DNA from: Oscillospiraceae bacterium
GTDB lineage: Bacteria; Bacillota; Clostridia; Oscillospirales; Oscillospiraceae
DNA length: 64,000 bases
Assembly: GCA_017501695.1 (NCBI GenBank)
Contig: JAFVWL010000005.1
Location: 62,001-126,000 of the forward strand
Direction of reading: 5' to 3'
Numbering within the stretch: the stretch's first letter is position 1; each line of letters starts with the position of its first letter. This document shows, one piece after another, positions 33,680 to 40,988 of this stretch. The notes beneath the pieces were generated by a model, which had not been told where the DNA came from, searched no databases, and saw only the letters and a list, made by a program, of their open reading frames with translations. Position numbers and translations under genes: made by a program.

Positions 33680-33771
33680 GGGCAGACCTCCTTTCTGAAT
33701 ATATCATATCACGGTCCATCGTCCAAATCAACAAAAAATACGGCGAATTCCTCCGATGAATCCGGTGGAAG

Positions 33772-33800
33772 TTGACATTCCCTTGAGAAACTACTATAAT
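33772..33800 (+). promoter_or_regulatory. Consensus sigma-A promoter of the mutT operon
   Basis: TTGACA (33772-33777) and TATAAT (33795-33800) are both perfect and 17 bases apart. It is the best-matching promoter in the window and lies 31 bases before the nudix gene. Confidence 0.92.
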
Positions 33801-33830
33801 GGACCCATTAAAAACAGGGAGGATGGGAAC

Positions 33831-34235
33831 ATGACCGAAGTTGTGGCTGCCCTGATCTGGGACGGTGACCGGTTCCTGATCTGCCAGCGCCCGGCCCATA
33901 AGACCCGGGGCCTGCTGTGGGAATTCGTGGGCGGCAAGGTGGAGCCCGGAGAGACCCACCGGGAAGCGCTGATCCGGGAATGCCGAGAGGAGCTGGGGAT
34001 CACCGTGGTTCCCGGAGCGCTGTTCATGGAGCTGGTCCACGAATATCCGGACCTGACGGTACGCCTGAGTCTGTACCATGCCGTCATCGGAAATGGGACT
34101 CCCCAAAAGCTGGAACACCGGGACCTGCGGTTGATCCCCGTCAGCCAAATCGATGACTACGAATTCTGTCCCGCCGACGAGGACATCCTCGCAGAACTGA
34201 AACGAAGAGAAAGGGAGAAAAATCATGCTGTATAA
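33831..34235 (+). CDS. mutT: NUDIX hydrolase, MutT type
   Basis: A 134-residue NUDIX hydrolase, probably an 8-oxo-dGTP diphosphatase that cleans oxidised nucleotides. The Nudix box is complete: GGKVEPGETHREAL followed by IRECREELGI, matching GX5EX7REUXEEXGU. The N-terminus (EVVAALIWDGDRFLICQRP) is MutT-like. The ATG at 33831 has GGGAGG upstream; in-frame starts before it overlap the promoter. Its end overlaps the aldo/keto reductase start by 11 bases. It heads a six-gene group. Confidence 0.9.
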   Translation: MTEVVAALIWDGDRFLICQRPAHKTRGLLWEFVGGKVEPGETHREALIRECREELGITVVPGALFMELVHEYPDLTVRLSLYHAVIGNGTPQKLEHRDLRLIPVSQIDDYEFCPADEDILAELKRREREKNHAV

Positions 34236-35325
34236 CGAATTCAAGGACCGGAAGCTTTCCGCCCTGGGTCTGGGCTGTATGCGTCTGCCCACGGTGGACG
34301 GCAAGGACAGTGATATTGACGAGGCCCAGACCGCGGAACTGGTCCGCCTGGCCCTCCGCCATGGGATCAACTATTTCGACACTGCCTATATGTACCACGG
34401 GGGCAATTCCGAGACCGTCATGGGCAAGGTCCTGAAGGCCTACCCCCGGGACAGCTTTTACCTTGCCACAAAGTTCCCCGGCTTCCGGAAGGAACAGGTA
34501 GCCGACCATGCCGCCATTTTTGAGGATCAGCTCCGCAAATGCCAGGTGGAATATTTCGATTTCTACCTGGTCCACTGCGTCTGCGAGAGCAACATCGACC
34601 TGGTCACCGACGAGGAATTGGGCCTGCGGAAATACCTGCTGGAGCAGAAGCGGCTGGGCCGGATCCGGCATCTGGGCTTCTCCACCCACGGCAGCCTGGA
34701 AACCATGGCCCGGTTCCTGGATAACTGGGGCGATGCCATCGAATTCTGTCAGATCCAGCTCAACTGGCTGGACTGGAAGCTTCAGAACGCCCAGGCCAAG
34801 GTGGAGCTGCTGAACAGCCGGAACATTCCCATCTGGGTCATGGAGCCCGTCCGGGGCGGACGGCTGGTGAACCTGCCCCAGGGGGATCTGGATACCCTGG
34901 ACGCCCTGCGTCCCGGTGTGGGTACTCCCGCCTGGGCCTTCCGGTTCCTGCAGACCGTCCCCGGCATCACCATGGTCCTGTCCGGTATGTCCAACGAAAC
35001 CCAGCTTCTGGACAACATCGCTACCTTCTGCGAAAACAAGCCCCTGAATGAAACCGAATGGAACGCCCTGATGACCATTGCGGACCGGATGATTGCCGAG
35101 AAGAAGGTGCCCTGTACCGGCTGCAGCTACTGTGTCAAGGAATGCCCCATGCAAATCCCCATTCCCGATGTGATGACCATGTACAACAACCGGTTCCTGG
35201 ACGACGCGCCGGAGCCCGGCAGCCCCGGCCCCAAGGACTGCGTGGCCTGCGGCCAGTGCAAGGTCATGTGCCCCCAGACCATCGATATTCCCGCAATTAT
35301 GGCTGATTATGCCAAATATCTGTAA
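34225..35325 (+). CDS. Aldo/keto reductase with C-terminal 4Fe-4S ferredoxin domain
   Basis: A 366-residue oxidoreductase joining an aldo/keto reductase barrel (1-270) to a ferredoxin-like tail. Catalytic AKR residues are visible: the aspartate and tyrosine in YFDTAYMYHGG, the lysine in LATKFPG and the histidine in YLVHCV. The tail contains two cysteine motifs, CTGCSYCVKECP and CVACGQCKVMCP, for two 4Fe-4S clusters. Such fusions are common in anaerobes, and the substrate is unknown. It overlaps mutT and precedes the RidA gene by 16 bases. Confidence 0.9.
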   Translation: MLYNEFKDRKLSALGLGCMRLPTVDGKDSDIDEAQTAELVRLALRHGINYFDTAYMYHGGNSETVMGKVLKAYPRDSFYLATKFPGFRKEQVADHAAIFEDQLRKCQVEYFDFYLVHCVCESNIDLVTDEELGLRKYLLEQKRLGRIRHLGFSTHGSLETMARFLDNWGDAIEFCQIQLNWLDWKLQNAQAKVELLNSRNIPIWVMEPVRGGRLVNLPQGDLDTLDALRPGVGTPAWAFRFLQTVPGITMVLSGMSNETQLLDNIATFCENKPLNETEWNALMTIADRMIAEKKVPCTGCSYCVKECPMQIPIPDVMTMYNNRFLDDAPEPGSPGPKDCVACGQCKVMCPQTIDIPAIMADYAKYL

Positions 35326-35341
35326 TTTCGGAGGTTTTTCT

Positions 35342-35710
35342 ATGATCCGCATTGAAACCGACAAGGCTCCCGGAGCCATCGGCCCCTACTCCCAGGGCTA
35401 TATCGCCGGCAATTTCGTCTTCACCTCCGGCCAGATCCCCGTGGATCCCGCCACCGGCACCGTGCCTGAGGGCATCTCCGCCCAGGCGGAGCAGAGCTGC
35501 AAAAATGTGGCCGCCATTCTGGAAGCCGCCGGCAGCGGCCTGGAAAAGGTCATCAAGACCACCTGCTTCCTGGCGGATATGGCTGACTTCGCCGCCTTCA
35601 ATGAAGTCTACGCCCGGTATTTTACGGAGAAGCCTGCCCGGAGCTGCGTGGCAGTGAAGACCCTGCCCAAAAATGTACTGTGCGAGATCGAGGCCGTTGC
35701 CGAGATCTGA
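35342..35710 (+). CDS. RidA family reactive-intermediate deaminase
   Basis: A 122-residue RidA/YjgF protein that hydrolyses reactive enamine and imine intermediates released by PLP enzymes. The family signature is intact: APGAIGPYSQGYIAGNFVFTSGQIPVDPATG, the key arginine in PARSCVAVKTLP, and the closing CEIEAVAEI. The start at 35342 (GGAGG 8 bases upstream) is preferred to one within the preceding gene end. It lies beside asnA, in an amino-acid-related group. Confidence 0.93.
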   Translation: MIRIETDKAPGAIGPYSQGYIAGNFVFTSGQIPVDPATGTVPEGISAQAEQSCKNVAAILEAAGSGLEKVIKTTCFLADMADFAAFNEVYARYFTEKPARSCVAVKTLPKNVLCEIEAVAEI

Positions 35711-35724
35711 AAGGATATCAACCC

Positions 35725-36732
35725 ATGAGCAATACCTACATCCCCGAAAACTACAAGCCCCTGCTGGACGAATATGACACCCAGCGGGCCATCGCCTACA
35801 TCAAGCACACCTTCCAGGACGAGTTCGCTTCCGCCCTGCACCTGAAGCGGGTCTCCGCGCCCCTGTTCGTCACCGAGGATTCCGGCCTGAATGACAACCT
35901 GAACGGCTACGAGCGGCCTGTGAGCTTCGATGTGCCCGCCGTGGGCACCGATGCCCAGGTGGTCCACAGCCTGGCAAAATGGAAGCGGCTGGCTCTGAAG
36001 CGGTATAATTTTACCGTGGGCGGCGGCCTGTACACGGACATGAACGCCATCCGCCGGGACGAGGACCTGGACAACATCCATTCCATCTATGTGGACCAGT
36101 GGGACTGGGAGAAGATCATCACTCCCGAGTGCCGGACTCTGGATTACCTGAAGCTCATTGTGCGCGCCATCGTCAACGCCATCTGCTCCACCAACGAGCG
36201 GCTTCAGGTCCGCTACCCCCAGCTTCACACCAAGCTCAGCAGGGAAGTGGCCTTCATCACCTCCCAGGAGCTGGAGGACCTGTACCCGGAGCTGACGGGC
36301 TCCCAGCGGGAAAAGGCCTTCGTCCGGGAGCATCCCACGGCCTGCATTATGCAGATCGGCGGCAAGCTCCGCTCCGGCAAGCCCCATGACGGCCGGGCAC
36401 CGGACTACGACGACTGGAATTTGAACTGCGACATTTTCTTCTGGGACCCTGTATTGGACCGGGCTCTGGAAATCTCCTCCATGGGCATCCGGGTGGATGC
36501 GGAATCCCTGGCCCATCAGCTCCGGGAAAGCGGCTGTGAGGACCGCCGGGAGCTGCCCTTCCACAAAATGCTTCTGAATCATGAGCTGCCCCTGACCATC
36601 GGCGGCGGTATCGGCCAGTCCCGGCTGTGTATGCTGATGATGGGCTGCGCCCATATCGGTGAGGTCCAGGCCAGCGTATGGGACCGGCAGACTGTGGAAG
36701 CCTGCGAAGCCGCCGGGATCCGGCTGCTGTAA
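35725..36732 (+). CDS. asnA: Aspartate-ammonia ligase (asparagine synthetase A)
   Basis: AsnA makes asparagine from aspartate, ammonia and ATP. The 335-residue product has the class II aminoacyl-tRNA-synthetase-like fold, with QRAIAYIKHTFQDEFASALHLKRVSAPLF at the N-terminus, the YVDQWDWEK box, and a C-terminal GGGIGQSRLCMLMM motif 3. Length is typical. Use of ammonia rather than glutamine suits an anaerobic gut organism. AAGGATA precedes the ATG. The gene is packed between ridA and a thioesterase. Confidence 0.96.
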   Translation: MSNTYIPENYKPLLDEYDTQRAIAYIKHTFQDEFASALHLKRVSAPLFVTEDSGLNDNLNGYERPVSFDVPAVGTDAQVVHSLAKWKRLALKRYNFTVGGGLYTDMNAIRRDEDLDNIHSIYVDQWDWEKIITPECRTLDYLKLIVRAIVNAICSTNERLQVRYPQLHTKLSREVAFITSQELEDLYPELTGSQREKAFVREHPTACIMQIGGKLRSGKPHDGRAPDYDDWNLNCDIFFWDPVLDRALEISSMGIRVDAESLAHQLRESGCEDRRELPFHKMLLNHELPLTIGGGIGQSRLCMLMMGCAHIGEVQASVWDRQTVEACEAAGIRLL

Positions 36733-36744
36733 GGAGTATGCCTT

Positions 36745-37218
36745 ATGATGACCGAGAGATATGAAAACGAATCCCTGGAGCATCTGGTCCGGCGACGGCT
36801 GCGATATTTTAAGGAACACCTGACGGATACCATTGCCGCTTACCTGGACCTGGAGCTGCTGAGCTGCGACGAGGTCCGCAACGAATATGTGTTCCGGGGA
36901 ACGCCCACCCCCTGGATGATCAATTTCCACGGAACGCTCCACGGCGGTATGGGTGCCACCTTTGTGGACCAGGCCATGGGCCACATGGCTTTCTGCCTGA
37001 AGCCAGGACCTGGCATCTGCCCCACAGTGGATATGAATGTGAAGTACCACCGGCCTCTTTTCGCTGAGGATCCGGTGCTGCTGCGGGTGCGGCTGGTATC
37101 GAGGACCAAGAGCCTGATGCACCTGTCCTGCGAGGCCAGCCGGGCTGCCATTCCCGATAAGGTCTGCATCAGCGCCACCGGCACCTACTACTATAAGCCC
37201 GACGGCAAGCACCTGTAA
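36745..37218 (+). CDS. PaaI-type hotdog thioesterase
   Basis: A 157-residue hotdog-fold protein of the PaaI thioesterase type. The family motif is FHGTLHGGMGATFVDQAMGH, where a histidine, glycines and an aspartate shape the active site, followed by VDMNVKYHRPLF. It presumably hydrolyses an acyl-CoA, but the substrate is not deducible. GGAG lies 8 bases before the first ATG. It sits between asnA and a flavin reductase in the same group. Confidence 0.88.
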   Translation: MMTERYENESLEHLVRRRLRYFKEHLTDTIAAYLDLELLSCDEVRNEYVFRGTPTPWMINFHGTLHGGMGATFVDQAMGHMAFCLKPGPGICPTVDMNVKYHRPLFAEDPVLLRVRLVSRTKSLMHLSCEASRAAIPDKVCISATGTYYYKPDGKHL

Positions 37219-37231
37219 GGAGGAAATTTCC

Positions 37232-37750
37232 ATGAAACGTAATGTCAACGCCTTTGATTACGCCGGGCAGATCTGCAAGGCCATGCAAAAGGGCATCCTG
37301 CTGACCACCAAGGCAGGGGAGCAGGTCAATACCATGACCATCGGCTGGGGCCATATCGGCATTGAATGGGGCAAGCCCATTTTCGTTGCCTATGTCCGGG
37401 AAAGCCGGCACACCAAGGCCATGCTGGAAGAAAATGGTGAATTCACCGTGAATATCCCCCTGGATGGCTGCGATCCCAGGATCCTGGGCTACTGCGGCAC
37501 CAAATCCGGCCGGGACACGGACAAGATCGCTGACCTGGGCCTGACTCTGGAGGAAGGCGAAACGGTATCCGTTCCCGGTATCCGGGAGCTGCCCCTGACC
37601 CTGGAGTGCAAGGTCATCTACAAGCAGCGCCAGGAGGAAGCCCGGCTGCCGGAGGACCTGTACCGCCGGTACTATCCCGTGGGGGATGCCGGTGCCGATT
37701 ACCACATCGCCTACTACGGTCAGATCCTCAACGCCTATATCGCGGAATAA
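37232..37750 (+). CDS. Flavin reductase-like FMN-binding protein
   Basis: A 172-residue protein of the flavin-reductase-like, FMN-binding split-barrel family. The visible features are ILLTTKAGEQVNTMTIGWGHIGIEWGKPIFVAYVRESRHT, where the T/S-rich loop binds FMN, and GEFTVNIPLD. Relatives reduce free flavin or act as small NAD(P)H-dependent oxidoreductases. AAGGAGG precedes the ATG. It is the last gene of the mutT-led group and is followed by a terminator. Confidence 0.88.
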   Translation: MKRNVNAFDYAGQICKAMQKGILLTTKAGEQVNTMTIGWGHIGIEWGKPIFVAYVRESRHTKAMLEENGEFTVNIPLDGCDPRILGYCGTKSGRDTDKIADLGLTLEEGETVSVPGIRELPLTLECKVIYKQRQEEARLPEDLYRRYYPVGDAGADYHIAYYGQILNAYIAE

Positions 37751-37773
37751 TGCAACATTTTTTGACAGCCTGG

Positions 37774-37808
37774 AAAAGCGGCGGGACCTGGGTCCTGCCG
37801 CTTTTTTA
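37774..37808 (+). terminator. Terminator of the mutT-led operon
   Basis: AAGCGGC then GGACC pair with GGTCC and GCCGCTT, with one bulge, closing a long hairpin that ends in six T. Confidence 0.9.
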
Positions 37809-37830
37809 TAGGTTTATAATAATATTTTTC

Positions 37831-37860
37831 AAAAAGTTGCACTGTTGTGTGCAACTTTTT
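37831..37860. promoter_or_regulatory. Perfect 12-bp inverted repeat before the initiator-like gene
   Basis: AAAAAGTTGCAC (37831-37842) and GTGCAACTTTTT (37849-37860) flank TGTTGT. It lies 44 bases before a replication-initiator-like gene. It could be a binding site for that protein or a second intrinsic terminator; the T run on the right allows either. Confidence 0.6.
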
Positions 37861-37903
37861 CCACATTTGCCCCTGTTTATAGAAGGACAAAGGAGGACAA
37901 CCT

Positions 37904-38392
37904 GTGGAAAATACAAATTTCAAACCCTTTTTGGTGGACACAGCCCTGACGGATTACATTCCGATCCCCAGGTCCCTGACCGCCATGGACATCCCCAGCA
38001 CGGCCCTACTGATCTACGGCGCCCTGCTGGACCGGGCAACTCTGTCCCAGAAGAACCGCTACGCCGATGAAAACGGTCATGTGTTCGTGATCTTCTCCAT
38101 CGAAAACCTGGCCCGGACCTTGGGCATCAGCGGAAGAATGGTCAAACGGCATATGAAAACCCTGGAGCAGGCGGGCTTGATCCATGCGGAACCGCAAGCC
38201 AGAAACAAGCCCAATCACATCTACCTGAACCTTCCCCAGGGGAATTTCGGTTCCCCCTCAGAGGGAACCAAGGATCCCCCCGAACAGGACAGAAATGTCC
38301 GGCCCAGGGGACAAAAGGTTCCCCCGAACAACAGGAATAAACAACGAAATCAAATCAACTATTATCAACATAGGGAGGAAGAGAGTTTATGA
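37904..38392 (+). CDS. Replication-initiator-like / helix-turn-helix protein
   Basis: A 162-residue protein with a winged-helix or helix-turn-helix core in the first 100 residues (TALLIYGALLDRATLSQKN, then FSIENLARTLGISGRMVKRHMKTLEQAGLI), like the N-terminal domain of plasmid and ICE RepA/DnaD-type initiators, and a polar disordered tail. The GTG start has an AGGAGG site 7 bases upstream. Its stop overlaps the DnaC-like gene (ATGA). Paired genes of this sort are typical of integrative and plasmid elements, yet no other element genes are nearby. Function in replication is inferred only. Confidence 0.7.
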   Translation: MENTNFKPFLVDTALTDYIPIPRSLTAMDIPSTALLIYGALLDRATLSQKNRYADENGHVFVIFSIENLARTLGISGRMVKRHMKTLEQAGLIHAEPQARNKPNHIYLNLPQGNFGSPSEGTKDPPEQDRNVRPRGQKVPPNNRNKQRNQINYYQHREEESL

Positions 38393-39042
38393 ATGAATTT
38401 GAAGAATTGCGCCAGATCACTTATCGGATGGAATTAAATCAGGATACCTTCGGCGGTGTTTCCGCCTGGATCGATTATAGCTTTGAAAGGGACAACGGAA
38501 CGGTGCCCCAGTTGGAGCAGGCCCGGCGGTATGTGGCAAACTGGAACCGGATGCGCCAGGAAAATCTGGGCCTGCTGTTCTGGGGAAGGCCGGGAAACGG
38601 CAAGACCTTTGCCGCAGGGTGCATTGCCAACGCCCTGATCAATCTGGACGACCCGTTCCCGCCTAAGGTGCGCATGACTACCCTGGGCATGGTTCTCAGC
38701 CGTCTGCCCGCCATGAGCCCCCAGGAGAAGGAATTTTATTTGCGTGACCTGCAGCAGTGTGACCTGCTGATCCTGGATGATTTTGGTATGGAACGGCAGA
38801 CGGAGTATGGCCGGGAGCAGGTCTTTGGCATACTGGACGGCCGGTATCTGGCCCGGATGCCCCTGATCGTCACCACCAATCTGAGCCTGAACGAGTTGAA
38901 GCACCCGGCGGATCTGCCTTCTCAGCGGATCTATGACCGGGTGCTGGAAATGTGTGTGCCGGTGTGCTTCGACGGCGACAGCCTGCGCCCTCAAAAAGCC
39001 CGGGAGAAGCTTCGGCTGTTCAAAGAGATCACCGGAGCATAA
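38389..39042 (+). CDS. DnaC-like AAA+ ATPase
   Basis: A 217-residue AAA+ ATPase of the DnaC/IstB helicase-loader type. Walker A is FWGRPGNGKTF (around 66-72), Walker B is LLILDDFGME, and sensor 1 is LIVTTNLSLNEL; an arginine finger is likely in SQRIYDRV. It lacks a transposase partner, so an IstB role is unlikely. It overlaps the initiator-like gene by 4 bases, implying that the two act together, for example to load a helicase at a specific site. Confidence 0.85.
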   Translation: MNEFEELRQITYRMELNQDTFGGVSAWIDYSFERDNGTVPQLEQARRYVANWNRMRQENLGLLFWGRPGNGKTFAAGCIANALINLDDPFPPKVRMTTLGMVLSRLPAMSPQEKEFYLRDLQQCDLLILDDFGMERQTEYGREQVFGILDGRYLARMPLIVTTNLSLNELKHPADLPSQRIYDRVLEMCVPVCFDGDSLRPQKAREKLRLFKEITGA

Positions 39043-39072
39043 TCTGACAAGGCTTTGCGGAGAGTAAGCTTG

Positions 39073-39669
39073 TCACAGATCCATGGCCGGATTCATGCAA
39101 TAGATGTTCTTTTTGTTCAGCTTCTGGCGCAGGAGCTCCATGGCCTCACCAAAGCGCTGGAAATGGACGATCTCCCGCTCCCGGAGGAACTTGATCACAT
39201 CGTTCACATCGGGATCGTCGGACAGCCGCAGAATGTTGTCGTAGGTCACCCGGGCCTTCTGTTCGGCCCCCAGGTCCTCGGCCAGGTCCGCAATGGGGTC
39301 GCCCTTGACCTGCATGGAGGCCGCGGACCAGGGGAAGCCCGAGGCGGAGGTGGGGTATACCCCCACTGTATGGTCTACGAAATAGGGAGCGAAGGCGGAA
39401 TCCTGGATCTGATGGTCCTTCAGGTTCCGGGTAAGCTGGTGGATAATGGCGCCGATCATTTCCAGATGCCCCAGCTCCTCAGTACCGATGTCCGTCAGCA
39501 GGCCCTTAAGCTCATCAAAGGGCATGGAGTATCGCTGGGAAAGGTAGCGCAGACTGGCCCCCAGCTCCCCGTCGGGACCGCCGTACTGGGAGATGATGAT
39601 GGCCGCCAGCCTGGGATTTGGCTTGTCGATCTTCACCGGATACTGCAGTTTTTTATCATAAATGAACAT
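39073..39669 (-). CDS. cotJC: Spore coat protein CotJC, manganese-catalase family
   Basis: CotJC is a spore-coat protein of the manganese-catalase fold. The 198-residue product begins MFIYDKKLQYPV as in the family and contains helix-borne metal ligands: the glutamate in GPDGELGASLRYL, EELGHLEMIGAI and EREIVHFQRFGEAM. It may protect spores from peroxide, though catalase activity is not certain. AAGGAGG precedes the ATG, and the start comes 2 bases after the stop of the CotJA-CotJB fusion gene. Confidence 0.93.
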   Translation of the reverse strand: MFIYDKKLQYPVKIDKPNPRLAAIIISQYGGPDGELGASLRYLSQRYSMPFDELKGLLTDIGTEELGHLEMIGAIIHQLTRNLKDHQIQDSAFAPYFVDHTVGVYPTSASGFPWSAASMQVKGDPIADLAEDLGAEQKARVTYDNILRLSDDPDVNDVIKFLREREIVHFQRFGEAMELLRQKLNKKNIYCMNPAMDL

Positions 39670-39671
39670 AT

Positions 39672-40121
39672 TCAGCCCTCCTTGTTTTTGGCGTATTCCC
39701 AGGGCCAGGGATCATCCAGCCAGCGGTAAGGGCCCTTCGATGGGGTCCGGTGGTTCAGGGGACCCACACGATTCGTGTATTCCGCCTTCAGTTCGTGGTA
39801 TTTTTCCTGGTAGGCCTGGTACATTTCCAGAGCGTTCCGGTCCGTGGGGTGGGTATCCAGGTACAGCGCCAGCTCCTGGATCACGAAGGCCAGGGTCTGA
39901 AGCTCCGTCATGGGGGTCCGGGGCTTCTCGTTCTTGTTGACCATGCCCTTGAAGGGCAGGTCCAGACCCGGATAAATGGTTCCGCGGATCAGCCCCTTCC
40001 GGGGCTCATATTTCGGTGGGTCCTCCTGCTGGAATGGAACAAAGGGATTGGCAAGGTACGCGGTGTCCGGGAGCTTTCCCTGACCGCAGGCCATCCGCTG
40101 TTTTCTGCTTCTCACGGGCAT
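39672..40121 (-). CDS. CotJA-CotJB fusion spore coat protein
   Basis: A 149-residue protein that appears to join two spore-coat proteins usually encoded separately. Residues about 18-60 match CotJA (AYLANPFVPFQQEDPPKYEP, then GLIRGTIYPGLDLPFKGM). Residues about 70-145 match CotJB (TELQTLAFVIQELALYLDTHP, EMYQAYQEKYHELK, and a closing YRWLDDPWPWEYA). The joined reading frame is continuous with no stop between them. The first ATG is only a base or two after GAGGAGG; GTG at 40115 is better spaced and may be the true start. cotJC follows directly, giving a cotJ operon. Confidence 0.82.
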   Translation of the reverse strand: MPVRSRKQRMACGQGKLPDTAYLANPFVPFQQEDPPKYEPRKGLIRGTIYPGLDLPFKGMVNKNEKPRTPMTELQTLAFVIQELALYLDTHPTDRNALEMYQAYQEKYHELKAEYTNRVGPLNHRTPSKGPYRWLDDPWPWEYAKNKEG

Positions 40122-40159
40122 TCCTCCTCAAAGAAATTGCGGAACTGTCGTTCCGGGTC

Positions 40160-40195
40160 ATCCTATGCCGCAATCTGCCGATGGGTTCATAGGAT
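40160..40195. promoter_or_regulatory. Candidate divergent sigma-E -10 elements, cotJ and cwlD
   Basis: CATAGGAT occurs on the plus strand at 40188-40195 (towards cwlD) and, inverted, on the minus strand at 40160-40167 (towards cotJ). Both fit CATANNNT. The -35 sides are weak matches. Both flanking genes are expected to be mother-cell genes. Confidence 0.45.
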
Positions 40196-40232
40196 TCCGG
40201 CGGGCGCATAGACATAGAGGGAGGTGTTGTCC

Positions 40233-40934
40233 ATGAAGCAGTATCTTCGTTTCATTCCCTTCTATGTTCTCGTCATCGGTCTGATCCTGGGCCTGGCGCT
40301 GTGGGGCGACCGGGCAGTCACCGCCATGGCGGAAAACCAGCCGGTGCCGGACCGGCTGTGCATCCTGGTGGATGCGGGCCACGGGTATCCCGACGGCGGA
40401 GCCGTATCCTGCACCGGTGTCCACGAAAGCGTCATCAATCTGCAGATTTCTCAGCGGCTGGATAAGCTCCTGGGCCTGCTGGGCTACAGGACCCGGATGC
40501 TCCGGACCGGGCCGGATTCCGTGTATACGGAAGGGGAGACCATCGCCCGAAAGAAGATCTCCGATCTGAAGGAGCGGGTCCGGCTGGTGAACGGGGAAGA
40601 AGAAGCCATCCTGCTGAGCATCCACCAGAACCATTATTCCGACAGCCGCTACGGCGGGGCGCAAATGTTCTGGGCAGATACAGAAGGCAGCGAAGCCCTG
40701 GCCAAGGCCTTGCAGACGGCCTTCGTGACCAATCTGAACCCGGGAAGCAGCCGGCAGGCCAAGCAGGCCACAGGGATCTACCTGCTGGAGCACATCCAAT
40801 GTCCGGCGGTGCTGGTGGAGTGCGGTTTTTTGTCAAACCCGGAGGAGGAAGCCAGGCTCCGGTCGCCGGAATATCAGAAGCAAATATCCTGCGTTATTGC
40901 CTGCGCCCTCAGTCAATTCCTGTCGAACACTTGA
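40233..40934 (+). CDS. cwlD: N-acetylmuramoyl-L-alanine amidase CwlD
   Basis: CwlD is the spore-cortex amidase that, with GerS or PdaA-type partners, makes muramic-delta-lactam. The 233-residue protein has one N-terminal membrane or signal helix (FIPFYVLVIGLILGLALWG) and an Amidase_3 domain with zinc ligands in DAGHGYPDGGA, HESVINLQ and SIHQNHY, and the catalytic glutamate in LVECGFLSNPEEE. The ATG at 40233 has GGGAGG 8 bases upstream; GTG at 40224 overlaps that site and is rejected. Its stop codon lies inside the radA promoter. Confidence 0.93.
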   Translation: MKQYLRFIPFYVLVIGLILGLALWGDRAVTAMAENQPVPDRLCILVDAGHGYPDGGAVSCTGVHESVINLQISQRLDKLLGLLGYRTRMLRTGPDSVYTEGETIARKKISDLKERVRLVNGEEEAILLSIHQNHYSDSRYGGAQMFWADTEGSEALAKALQTAFVTNLNPGSSRQAKQATGIYLLEHIQCPAVLVECGFLSNPEEEARLRSPEYQKQISCVIACALSQFLSNT

Positions 40935-40959
40935 CCGAAATCCATTTGCTTGCTATAAT
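40931..40959 (+). promoter_or_regulatory. Sigma-A promoter of radA
   Basis: TTGACC (40931-40936) overlaps the cwlD stop codon. A perfect TATAAT (40954-40959) follows at 17 bases, 29 bases before the radA start. Confidence 0.85.
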
Positions 40960-40988
40960 AGGGAAAACAGCAAGGAAGGGATCACCCT

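Noticed and set aside
37904..39042. IS21-like istB transposition helper
   Set aside because: The ATPase resembles IstB, but no istA transposase or terminal inverted repeats of an IS are present.
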